Counted from the first letter of the stretch, positions 15,886 through 23,733 are shown. The stretch is 64,000 bases of DNA from Bacillota bacterium (GCA_019422105.1 JAHZDZ010000001.1:145751-209750), one strand, 5' to 3'. Notes: generated from the letters alone by a model not told the origin. Translations and numbers: made by a program.

Positions 15886-18270
15886 TTATACCTCTTGAAT
15901 TCCATTATAATACTCGCCTTGGAAATATCTGTTAAGTTGTTGCATCAATTGATTTCCATCAATAATTTCAACTTTTAAATCCATTGCGACTTTTTTCCCA
16001 TCCTTTGTATAACCAGAAGTTGTTACACATACTGCATAATCCAATCCTCTTCTCATTCTTTCTGCATATAAACGTTGTATAGGATCTGAACCTACATTTG
16101 ATGCCCAACGCTTGCATTGGAAAATATAATGTAACAATCTATCCTGCTGTCGTTTAGATGCAATTATATCAACACCTAAATCACCAGCACCACCCATTTT
16201 TATAACATTTTCATAACCTTCTTCTTTTAACAAACTCTGTACTAATATTTCGAAATCCGTACCACTTAATGTCGAAATATCAATAGCATCTTCGTTAGGT
16301 TTGCTAATATTTTTTCTCTCAACATAATATTGCCCGTCTTTTTGGCAATAATTAGCTATCAAGTTTTCTATGTCTCTCTGGTGGCTTTCATCCTCTAGTA
16401 TTTGTGCAATAGTTTTAGGGTTACCATCACATAACGAATTCACTAATTCAAAATAAACATCTTCCAACACAAACTTACCTTTGCTATTTAAGAGTTGCCT
16501 TATAAAAATAGGCATCAAATCATACAATTTGGTATATAAGTCTGTTGTATCCTCAATATCCAAATACAATTGATTATTATCTATTTGTATGCAACCAGCA
16601 TCTACTTTAAAGTATTGCTCTAACAAAGTTTTTATTCTTAATATATCTTGCTCACTTGCTATATATGAATACTTCGACTTTAAATCATTGCAAACCAATG
16701 TGACAGCACTTGTCAGAGTTACATACTCCTTGGTTCGTATTAAATACGAATACACTTTTTTCACAAGCAAAAACTCATAATTTTCATTTCCGATATACCA
16801 ATATCTATCATGCTCCGGTAACTTATAGAAAACAACTATCATCTCATTCATAAATGTATTGGTAAACGCTGATTGTTTTCGCATTGTTGGATCTTTTTTC
16901 TCAACACCAACTTGATATGCATATTCAAACCCATTTTTCCGTGCCAAATTTACAATTTCAATATATGTTTTAAAATACTTTGCTTTCCCTAGCTTCATAG
17001 TGAAGAAAACAAGCCCATCATCATTTAAAACTTGAGAAAAGTGTGCAAACATATTATCAATATCTTTATAATAATTCTCTATATCTCTTTTTGTAATTCG
17101 ACTTTCCGCATTCGTTTGAACAATCTCTTGCTCTAACATATCTTCTGTTAAAGCATATTTAGAATCATAGAACTTTTCCAACCATACACGATATAGCTGA
17201 TTTCTTTCCAAGTATGGAACTTGATCCGTATACGAAAAATCTGTATATATAACATCTACTTTCAAATCAGGATTTTCATCTATATAAGACGCATAGTCCT
17301 TATTTGTAATTATCACTTCCGAATCCGTCGTTCCAATTTGTTTTGTGTTATATGCCGCCTTAAACTTGCAGAAACTTTTGAATTTATCTTCAAAAAGTAA
17401 CCAAACATTCATATCTTGTGCACCATGCCCTACCACATGATACAAAATGTCTGTGCTCGAACCATACATTGCAATCCTTGCAAGGGAAATAGACGCAACT
17501 AAAACTTGTTCTAAGACATCCCTTTCTCTAGACGTTTCAAGCTCATTTATTGCATCCTGTAACATCAACAATGCAATCTTATTTCTTTGTGTAAAAATCC
17601 TATCATATTTATCTGCCCCAGTTGATGAAGTAATATTAATTCTGCTGTTTACAATGTATTGATTTCTCGGAAATCTATCTACATTTACCTTATCCAAACT
17701 AATTAGTTTTTTATAATCCTCTTCATCAAATTTTTTCGCTTTTTTACCACAAATAGGACATTTTTCTACTAGCTTTATATTTTTCCCATCTATAATTTCT
17801 CTATTACCAGACGGATTAAAATACCCCTCTTTACCTTCCTCTGGATCAAATAAAACTTTGTTTATATAGTTCTTGCAACCGCAACAAGATGTTTCGTATA
17901 ATGCCATTATTTCTTCATACACATTACTTTTCACGACATTAAAGAGCTCTTCCAATTTGAGCATATCCACTCTATTCATCAACACCGCAACTGCATTAAA
18001 AGTGTAATTGTCCAGTTCGGTTGCATAAATTTTTTTCACCTTTCCCATTGCTGCATACACAAACGAACCTGAACCCATAAAAGGATCATATATAATATCA
18101 TCACTATCGCACACTGCTTCTATAACTTTTTCAGCTATATCCGGCGATTTACGTCCTTTAAAATTAAAAGTTGTTCGCATTTCATTTGGGACAGTATTAG
18201 GAACATCTTCTATTACCGTCTTGATTCTATTTAATCTAATTTTTACACTCTCAGGTATCTGTTTTCTCAT
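15886..18270 (-). CDS. Methyltransferase-like protein fused to an Mrr-type restriction nuclease, with altered DPPY motif
   Basis: A 794-residue protein. The ATG at 18270 is preferred, 9 nt after AGGAGG; a GTG at 18279 almost touches that site. The N-terminal two-thirds resembles the C-terminal half of the neighbouring methyltransferase: RTTFNFKGRKSPD, the AdoMet loop DPFMGSG at 62-68, a cysteine cluster (CCGC at 129-132, CPIC at 171-174) and the QVPYLERNQLYRVWL segment. Its catalytic motif reads DFSY (344-347) instead of DPPY. The last 125 residues are an Mrr catalytic domain: LSGTDFEILV, GVDIIAS with D701, and FQCKRW with Q718 and K720. It overlaps the HTH gene by 20 bp. It may recognise a site, with or without methylating it, and cut. 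Confidence 0.82.
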   Translation of the reverse strand: MRKQIPESVKIRLNRIKTVIEDVPNTVPNEMRTTFNFKGRKSPDIAEKVIEAVCDSDDIIYDPFMGSGSFVYAAMGKVKKIYATELDNYTFNAVAVLMNRVDMLKLEELFNVVKSNVYEEIMALYETSCCGCKNYINKVLFDPEEGKEGYFNPSGNREIIDGKNIKLVEKCPICGKKAKKFDEEDYKKLISLDKVNVDRFPRNQYIVNSRINITSSTGADKYDRIFTQRNKIALLMLQDAINELETSRERDVLEQVLVASISLARIAMYGSSTDILYHVVGHGAQDMNVWLLFEDKFKSFCKFKAAYNTKQIGTTDSEVIITNKDYASYIDENPDLKVDVIYTDFSYTDQVPYLERNQLYRVWLEKFYDSKYALTEDMLEQEIVQTNAESRITKRDIENYYKDIDNMFAHFSQVLNDDGLVFFTMKLGKAKYFKTYIEIVNLARKNGFEYAYQVGVEKKDPTMRKQSAFTNTFMNEMIVVFYKLPEHDRYWYIGNENYEFLLVKKVYSYLIRTKEYVTLTSAVTLVCNDLKSKYSYIASEQDILRIKTLLEQYFKVDAGCIQIDNNQLYLDIEDTTDLYTKLYDLMPIFIRQLLNSKGKFVLEDVYFELVNSLCDGNPKTIAQILEDESHQRDIENLIANYCQKDGQYYVERKNISKPNEDAIDISTLSGTDFEILVQSLLKEEGYENVIKMGGAGDLGVDIIASKRQQDRLLHYIFQCKRWASNVGSDPIQRLYAERMRRGLDYAVCVTTSGYTKDGKKVAMDLKVEIIDGNQLMQQLNRYFQGEYYNGIQEV

Positions 18271-18742
18271 CTGACTCACCCTCCTTAATTAACTCATATG
18301 TGGGTTTTCCCAATGCTTCCGCCATTTCATCTAATTTACTTAATGGTGGGGTTTTAAAATTTTCTTCTCTAAAATATGATTTCAAAACATCTTCACTGAC
18401 AAAGCCATAAAACAAGGCAGCCTTTTCACTCCACGAAAATCTACCATACTGCATAAAGTATTCTCGTAGATTTGAAATCAAGGCATTTCTAGAATTATTT
18501 TTTATGCATTCAATTTCAATAAACAGATCTCCGTCTTTTTGTAATAAAGAATACGAATAGCATTTAATCCTATCACCAATTTCATCAATTTTCTTTAACG
18601 AAGGAGACCTACTTTTATTTTGCCAACGTTTCAACGCATCTTCTGTAACGTCCAAATAATCTGCAATTTCTCTATAAGTTTTTAAATTATAATGCTTTGC
18701 AATTCTATTTATATTATCCACAAATATATCTATCGAAGGCAC
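18251..18742 (-). CDS. Helix-turn-helix (XRE-like) regulator of the restriction operon
   Basis: A 163-residue protein starting at GTG 18742, 6 nt after GAGGTGA. The N-terminus reads YREIADYLDVTEDALKRWQNKSRSP, a typical helix-turn-helix with the recognition helix near residues 33-43. A second region near the C-terminus (LSKLDEMAEALGKPTYELIKEG) resembles the last helices of another XRE domain. The gene overlaps the upstream nuclease gene by 13 bp and the downstream fusion gene by 20 bp, so the three are translated together. By analogy with C proteins of type II restriction systems it may time nuclease expression. A candidate operator is in the operon promoter. Confidence 0.75.
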   Translation of the reverse strand: MPSIDIFVDNINRIAKHYNLKTYREIADYLDVTEDALKRWQNKSRSPSLKKIDEIGDRIKCYSYSLLQKDGDLFIEIECIKNNSRNALISNLREYFMQYGRFSWSEKAALFYGFVSEDVLKSYFREENFKTPPLSKLDEMAEALGKPTYELIKEGESDEKTDT

Positions 18743-19677
18743 ACTGCTTCACCTCTATCAATCATATTTCGCACGTCGCCAATATTTATTGTTGCTTCTA
18801 AACGCCTCACCTCTTCCCTTTGTACAAACAATAATGATAACTTATTTTTCAATATCGTGACTATTGCTTTAGGATCACAAATATAAACATTTTCAACAAC
18901 GAACTCTTTTTTATCAACAACAGCTAAAACTATCTTTTCATCCTGCATATATGATTCTAGCACATTCTCAGAAATATCCTGAAATTTCCACGAATACTTC
19001 TTTGTCACCTTGTACTCATATGTTCTTCCTTGTTGATCACATGCATCATGTTTTCTTTGTTCTGGGTTAATTCTATGTCCTAATTCACCAGACACCAATA
19101 ATTCCCACAGTTTATTACTAGTCAATATCCCTCTTATTCCTGTAATCAATTCAATTTCGTTTGCTACTGTAAAAACATCTCGAAGAACATTTGACACTTT
19201 TACCGGATTAGGTCTTATAACATTATACCTCATATTATTAACAATCTTATTCCTGCTAATATTTATCATTTTTCTATGATTCAAAATATTCGTAGTACTA
19301 TTTTCTAAGTACTTAGCTACTTCTGCTCCTTGAACGATATATACCTCTTTAACTTCATGGATAATAGGAGCATCATTAATTATTGCAAAATACACCTCTT
19401 TGACATCATAAAATTTTTCTATCGTAGCATCTGTAAAATCATTAAATGTCCATGTATGATTGGAACTTGACATTTTAAAATGTTTATATTCATATAAATT
19501 GCCATCCATATCTACTGCATCCAATGTTTTTGCATGCCCATTTATTATTTTATGACCAAATTGTTCCGACATTAGAACTTCATATATCTTACTGTTAGTA
19601 TAAACATCCTCTATACCACTAGCATAAAATATATCACTTAACTGTTTTAATCGCTCTATTAATTGCCATAAATCCAT
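18730..19677 (-). CDS. Protein with two tandem PD-(D/E)XK-like nuclease repeats
   Basis: A 315-residue protein. The ATG at 19677 is chosen because GAGGTGA precedes it; a GTG at 19686 overlaps that site. It contains an internal duplication of about 75 residues. Repeat 1 (about 25-100) has NSKIYEVLMSEQFGHKI, then DAVD and YEYK. Repeat 2 (about 183-255) has SNKLWELLVSGELGHRI, then DACD and YEYK. The spacing D-x(9)-E-x-K fits the PD-(D/E)XK nuclease core in both copies (D53/E63/K65 and D211/E221/K223). Each is followed by an aromatic WxF segment and a strand. I do not recognise a named family. As first gene of the operon it is a likely restriction endonuclease able to cut both strands as a monomer. 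Confidence 0.65.
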   Translation of the reverse strand: MDLWQLIERLKQLSDIFYASGIEDVYTNSKIYEVLMSEQFGHKIINGHAKTLDAVDMDGNLYEYKHFKMSSSNHTWTFNDFTDATIEKFYDVKEVYFAIINDAPIIHEVKEVYIVQGAEVAKYLENSTTNILNHRKMINISRNKIVNNMRYNVIRPNPVKVSNVLRDVFTVANEIELITGIRGILTSNKLWELLVSGELGHRINPEQRKHDACDQQGRTYEYKVTKKYSWKFQDISENVLESYMQDEKIVLAVVDKKEFVVENVYICDPKAIVTILKNKLSLLFVQREEVRRLEATINIGDVRNMIDRGEAVCLR

Positions 19678-19715
19678 ATAAATCACCTCATACTATATAT
19701 ACAACACCCACTTTT

Positions 19716-19759
19716 ATTATATGTGACTATTTGTCACTTCTTTATATGTATAATGTGAC
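19716..19759 (-). promoter_or_regulatory. Promoter and candidate operator of the restriction operon
   Basis: On the minus strand a perfect TATAAT (19721-19716) lies about 40 bp before the first gene. Directly upstream is the dyad GTGACTATTTGTCAC (19723-19737), and a third half-site GTGAC is at 19755-19759, 32 bp (about three helical turns) from the first. The -35 is poor. The HTH protein of the operon is the natural candidate to bind here, as C proteins bind C-boxes. Confidence 0.6.
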
Positions 19760-19782
19760 TTATTCATTTTTTTTACACACAC

Positions 19783-19825
19783 AAATAGCGTTCAACTAGA
19801 CATATTATCTAGTGAACGCTATTTT
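19783..19825. terminator. Long terminator hairpin after the relaxase gene
   Basis: AAATAGCGTTCA pairs perfectly with TGAACGCTATTT, and CTAGA with TCTAG inside it, separated by one bulged A. It follows the relaxase 3' fragment and separates it from the restriction operon promoter. Confidence 0.75.
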
Positions 19826-19826
19826 T

Positions 19827-21028
19827 CTACCTTATAAAACCACTCCTAATCTTTTCAACCACCTGACCGATACTCTCCAGAAACCTATCCAGCAGATTCC
19901 TTCCATCCACCACAAACTGTTTCATGAAATCATATGCTTTATTCAGTGTTTCCCGAAGTTTAGAATTCTCAGCTTTCAATTGTTCATTCTCATACATAAC
20001 ATCTATAAGTTTATCTCTCAAGTCTTCATTGCCACCGGAACCTCGCGCCATATCATAAACCATCTCCGCAATCTCTGCTTTTCTCTCCAGCTTCGTTGTC
20101 TTCTCCTCCAAATCCACCAGAGTATTGCTTTGAGTTTTGATATAAGCCTCGATTCTTTCAGCTCGTTCATTAGCCTCTTTTACTCGTTCGTCAACTTCCT
20201 CATAATCCATCTGCTTAACCGCTACTCGCATGGATAAGTGTCATACTCCTGCACAAGCTGTTTCTTTTCACGCTCCAACAGTTCATTCTCCTGCTGCTTT
20301 TCATCAGCCTGCTCCTTCAATTCGCCGTAACGAATTTCCTCTTTTAACACCTTATACTCCATAACCGATAAATCATAATTGCGACCTTTGGATTTTTCTC
20401 TTATCTGTTCTCCAAGAATTATTTCTGCTTTCTCACTTGCGAAAGCTCTTAATTTGTCCTGATGAACTATCGAAAGCACATCTTTGTTAAATACCTTTCG
20501 TTTGGACACCTGCTTTGACATTCCCTTCTTGTAGCCTGTTCCTACCGGAATTCCCACCACATGCATATGAGGACTGTCCTCATTCATATGGACTACCGCA
20601 TTGGCTACCACAAACTGCGGATGTTGATCTTGTAACTCCTCTAAAATCATTCTATAGATACGCCTCATAAAAACTTTGTTTTCCCAATGCTCCTGCCAAT
20701 AAGTCCGGTCACCAACCTGAATAATTATCTCCACCGCCATATCCTGTTCCTTATTAGCTACATGCTCAAAATAGTCTTCAATCTTACGATCTGCTCTACT
20801 CTGATTTTCATTGTAGACTTTTAAAGCTTCATCAAATTCCTGATGATAAACTGCTTTTACATCCTGAACAAGATTGTCCGTTCCATATATCAGAAAAATA
20901 TTATCGGCACTATATCCTTCCGATTTGTATTTCCTTAAGTTGTGCTTTGCCACCCCGGCAAGCTTCGACTTAGATGTTATTGCACTTTTCTTATTGCTCA
21001 CATGAGCTGTAAATGATATTCCTTCCAT
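19827..21028 (-). pseudogene. MobV/Pre-type relaxase gene broken by a frameshift
   Basis: The 5' part (21028-20222, 268 codons) starts with an ATG after AAGGAGGAAGT and encodes the relaxase domain: MEGISFTAHVSN, VAKHNLRKYKS near 26-36, and the metal-binding HMNEDSPHMH at 147-156. Relaxases of this type nick oriT and pilot the strand during mobilization. At about 20240-20230 the frame ends in a stop, and a 134-codon frame offset by one base takes over (20231-19827). It starts with QMDYEEVDERVKEANERAE and is a coiled coil typical of MobV C-termini. One indel therefore separates catalytic and C-terminal parts. The truncated protein could retain some nicking activity, so loss of function is likely but not certain. 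Confidence 0.82.
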
Positions 21029-21067
21029 ACACTTCCTCCTTATCTGCCTTTCCCTACGAAGTGCTGC

Positions 21068-21127
21068 TTATCATCTTTGCTTTGCCACAGATGATAATTT
21101 TTAGCACATTTGGCAAGCCAAATGTGC
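21068..21127. other. Candidate oriT: two perfect inverted repeats upstream of the relaxase
   Basis: TTATCATCT pairs with AGATGATAA (21068-21076 and 21089-21097), and GCACATTTGG-CAAG-CCAAATGTGC is a perfect dyad at 21104-21127. Both lie 40-100 bp upstream of the relaxase start, in the small gap facing the truncated regulator. Mobilization elements usually keep oriT at this place with such hairpins next to the nick. The nick site itself is not recognised. Confidence 0.6.
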
Positions 21128-21147
21128 GGGGGCTAGCATGCATTCAT

Positions 21148-21501
21148 GAAGTCGCAATTCGTAAGTATGAGTTAGGAAAGAACCTTCCGAAACCGGAGCA
21201 GTTACGAAAGATTGCAGACGCATTGAATGTAAACGTCAACACACTTGCAGAATTTGATATTCAGACAGACGGAGATATACTTCCTCTCCTATTTGCTATC
21301 GACGAAGCATTTCCTGCCACTATTAAAGATGTAGATGGTACACCAGGAATCTTCTTCGAAAACAAAAGTCTGGTACAGTTTCTGAAGGATTGGCAGGCTA
21401 TGAAAGAATTATTACAATCAGGCAGTCAGACACAGGACAATTATGAAATATGGAAAACCATCCGTCCGAGTGTTACAAAGGTAATCCACGACGAAGATTA
21501 G
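21148..21501 (+). pseudogene. Truncated XRE-family regulator
   Basis: The frame encodes IRKYELGKNLPKPEQLRKIADALNVNVNTLAEFDI, the second half of an XRE helix-turn-helix, followed by about 75 residues of the C-terminal domain seen in regulators of clostridial mobile elements (LLFAIDEAFPATIK, SLVQFLKDWQAMKELL). The first half of the DNA-binding domain is missing: upstream the frame runs into the oriT hairpins and has no ribosome binding site. It appears to have lost its 5' end in a deletion that joined it to the relaxase upstream region. It lies 43 bp before the integrase gene, where such regulators usually sit. Confidence 0.7.
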
Positions 21502-21544
21502 CACGAGTTTCCGCTTATCAGCTTGCTGAATCTAAGCGAAAGGA

Positions 21545-22608
21545 ATGGTGCGAATGAAGTTACCCAACGGATACGGAAGCGTTGTAAAACTTTCCGGAAA
21601 AAGAAGAAATCCTTATCTGGTACGAAAGACCAACGGCTGGCACTTCGACAAAGAGAAGGATAAACAAGTTCAGGATTTTATAATTATAGGATATGCTCCC
21701 ACCAGAGCAGATGGCTTGCAGATGCTGGCAGGCTATAATAAGAATCCATTTGATACGAAGGCTGCGAAGATGACCTTTGATGATGTATATGAGGAATGGT
21801 CCAAACGCAAGTACCCTACCGTATCAGAATCCAATGTAAAAGGCTACACAGCCGCTTACAAGACATGTAGCAGTCTATATAATAAGGTATTCAAGAATTT
21901 AAAGCTTGTAGATTTACAGACAGTCATTGATACCTACGGTAAGAATTATCCTACCTTAAGGAAAATCAAGGTACTGTTCAATCAGCTTTATGATTTTGCT
22001 ATCAAGAATGATATCTGCAATAAGGATTATTCCACCTTTGTAGATGTTGTTCAGTACAAGAACCGCAATCCAAACAAGTATGACAGAAACAAATTTGAGA
22101 AGGAAGAAATTGAACGGATATGGGAGCAGAAAGATGATAGGTATTATCAAATCATACTGATGCTACTGTATAACGGAGTAAGAATTTCAAAGTTCTTGGA
22201 TTTGAAAAAGGAAAATGTCCATCTGGACGAGCAATATTTTGATGTGATTAGCAGTAAAACCGAGAATGGAATCCGAAAGGTACCTATCGCGGATAAGGTC
22301 TTACCTTTCTATAAGGCTTGGTTTGAAGATAATCCGGAATGCGATTATCTTATCCATACACCGGATAGCAAACACTTCCAATACCGAAATTATTACGACA
22401 GCTACTTCCATCCACTGATGGAGCAACTTAAAATTGACCGTACACCACATTGTTGCCGGCAACATGTATCTCCATGTTAGCGGAAGCTGGTGTCGATCAG
22501 ACGATTATCAAAAAGATTGTGGGACACTCCGGTGCAATGACTTTAAACGAGAAAGTATATACCCACTTTGATGTTAAGGAGCTTGTAGATGCGATTAATA
22601 AGATTTAA
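21545..22608 (+). pseudogene. int: Tyrosine integrase gene with a C-terminal frameshift
   Basis: The start reads MVRMKLPNGYGSVVKLSGKRRNPY, the N-terminal domain common in integrases of gut Clostridia elements, and the catalytic domain begins normally (NGVRISKFLDL with the first Arg, SKTENGIRKVPI with the Lys). At about 22460 the expected CCRHTCISMLAEAG is read as CCRQHVSPC and stops at 22480. Inserting one base after 22461 restores the rest, CISMLAEAGVDQTIIKK, GHSGAMTL and the catalytic-tyrosine segment KVYTHFD, ending at a TAA at 22608. The truncated protein therefore lacks the tail of the His-x-x-Arg box and the nucleophilic tyrosine. It sits 180 bp from the right att repeat, as expected for the enzyme that inserted the element. 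Confidence 0.88.
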
Positions 22609-22617
22609 ATTTAAGAA

Positions 22618-22649
22618 AGGACATTCCCAGATTTCTCTGAAAATGTCCT
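22618..22649 (+). terminator. int: Hairpin after the integrase gene
   Basis: AGGACATT pairs with AATGTCCT, and inside it CAGA pairs with TCTG. It starts 10 bp after the integrase stop. It has no long T-run, so termination efficiency is uncertain. Confidence 0.5.
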
Positions 22650-22669
22650 ATACATATATTGATATTCGT

Positions 22670-22702
22670 GTTGCATACTTGTTGCATATGTGTTGCATAC
22701 CG
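22670..22702 (+). repeat. Three 11-bp tandem arm-type repeats at the right end
   Basis: GTTGCATA occurs at 22670, 22681 and 22692, exactly 11 bp apart, so all three lie on the same face of the helix. One matching copy is at the left end (11451). The arrangement fits arm-binding sites for a tyrosine integrase. Confidence 0.6.
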
Positions 22703-22786
22703 TTTGAAATCCAGCACATTTGACAACTTTCCACAACCTCTGTAATCCTTGTAAAATCGGGTTTTTCTCGTATCTTGCATTGACCG

Positions 22787-22799
22787 CAGATTATCTCTT
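22787..22799. repeat. attR: right 13-bp att repeat, inside the rpsI 3' end
   Basis: CAGATTATCTCTT covers the last two codons and stop of rpsI plus five bases. It is identical to the copy at 11382-11394. Confidence 0.85.
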
Positions 22800-23183
22800 G
22801 GAGAACTGTGGCGCACGCCTTGCAGCCTTGAGACCGTATTTCTTTCTTTCTTTCATTCTTGGGTCACGCGTCAGGAAACCAGCCTTCTTTAAAGTAGGTC
22901 TGAAATCAGCATCCGCTTCAAGCAATGCTCTGGAGATGCCATGTCTGATTGCGCCTGCCTGTCCTGTAAAGCCACCGCCGTGAACATTTACAAGAATATC
23001 AAATTTTGCTGTTGTCTCTGTAGCCTCAAGAGGCTGACGAACAATAAGCTTTAATGTTTCAAGGCCAAAGTAATCGTCAATGTCCCTTTTATTTATTGTA
23101 ATCTTGCCGTTTCCCGGTACCAAGTATACCCTTGCAACGGAAGATTTTCTTCTGCCGGTTCCGTAATATCTAGCTGCTACCAT
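22791..23183 (-). CDS. rpsI: 30S ribosomal protein S9
   Basis: A 130-residue S9 with the full C-terminus ending APQFSKR, whose basic tail reaches the P-site tRNA in the small subunit. The N-terminal YYGTGRRKSSVARVYLVPG is typical. It is 17 bp after rplM in a two-gene operon. Its last codons and stop form the attachment site of the mobile element. The protein is unchanged, but its normal downstream terminator has been displaced to 11332-11359, so rpsI transcripts may now run into the element unless stopped elsewhere. Confidence 0.98.
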   Translation of the reverse strand: MVAARYYGTGRRKSSVARVYLVPGNGKITINKRDIDDYFGLETLKLIVRQPLEATETTAKFDILVNVHGGGFTGQAGAIRHGISRALLEADADFRPTLKKAGFLTRDPRMKERKKYGLKAARRAPQFSKR

Positions 23184-23200
23184 ACTGCTTCCTCCTCCTC

Positions 23201-23638
23201 TTAAGCGTTAATTTCCAAAACTTCTGGTTTCTGTGCCTGATGCTCATGCTCTGGTCCAGCATAAACATGAAGTTTCTTAAACATGTTTCTGCCAAGCGTA
23301 TTTTTAGGAAGCATACCCTTTACTGCATGGGCAATAACCTCTTCTGGTTTTGTATCCAGCTGTCTTCTCAGTGTTACCTGCTTCAAACCGCCAACATAGC
23401 CTGTATGATGTGTATAAAGCTTCTGATCCAGTTTTTTGCCAGTCACTTTAATTTTTTCAGCATTCACAACGATTACATAATCTCCTGTATCTACATGTGG
23501 TGTGTAGATTGCTTTGTTTTTTCCTCTTAATACATTTGCAATTTCAGATGCAAGACGTCCCAATGTTTTATCAGTAGCGTCTACAACATACCATTTTCTC
23601 TCTATATCAGCTTTTTTAGCTATGTATGTTGTCCTCAT
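23201..23638 (-). CDS. rplM: 50S ribosomal protein L13
   Basis: A 145-residue L13 of normal length, an early-assembly protein of the large subunit. Recognisable segments are WYVVDATDKTLGRLAS near the start and GMLPKNTLGR near residue 110. The ATG follows GGGAGGTTTAAAA. It heads the rplM-rpsI operon, driven by a near-perfect promoter about 95 bp upstream that separates it from truA. Confidence 0.98.
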   Translation of the reverse strand: MRTTYIAKKADIERKWYVVDATDKTLGRLASEIANVLRGKNKAIYTPHVDTGDYVIVVNAEKIKVTGKKLDQKLYTHHTGYVGGLKQVTLRRQLDTKPEEVIAHAVKGMLPKNTLGRNMFKKLHVYAGPEHEHQAQKPEVLEINA

Positions 23639-23733
23639 TTTTAAACCTCCCTTAAATGAATGCGTACGTTTTCCTTTATCATATCATAAAACCCGGGGCT
23701 AATCGAGTTAAAGTGGGCATTACAACAGGTTCA

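Larger units (their letters stand above)
11382..22799. mobile_element. Decaying integrative mobilizable element inserted at the 3' end of rpsI
   Basis: An element of about 11.4 kb bounded by the 13-bp direct repeat CAGATTATCTCTT. It is visibly AT-richer than its neighbours. It contains, left to right, a small conserved ORF, a broken DUF4365-like gene, a restriction-modification-like cassette, a frameshifted MobV relaxase, a candidate oriT, a truncated XRE regulator, and a frameshifted tyrosine integrase next to the right end. Arm-type repeats (GTTGCATA) occur near both ends. Insertion restores the rpsI C-terminus exactly. No replication, type IV secretion or phage structural genes are seen, so it would have relied on a helper for transfer. 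With integrase and relaxase both broken it is probably fixed in place. Confidence 0.88.

Noticed and set aside
20222..22608. Frameshifts in relaxase and integrase as sequencing errors
   Set aside because: More than 45 core genes in the same window are intact, so random errors clustered only in mobility genes are unlikely. Decay of an immobilised element is the simpler view, although re-sequencing would settle it.
22670..22702. Three short tandem repeats considered as a CRISPR array
   Set aside because: The unit is only 11 bp with no spacers and no cas genes. Integrase arm sites next to the att repeat explain it better.
11382..22799. The element as a prophage
   Set aside because: No capsid, terminase, tail, lysis or phage replication genes are present. 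Relaxase and oriT-like hairpins indicate a mobilizable element.
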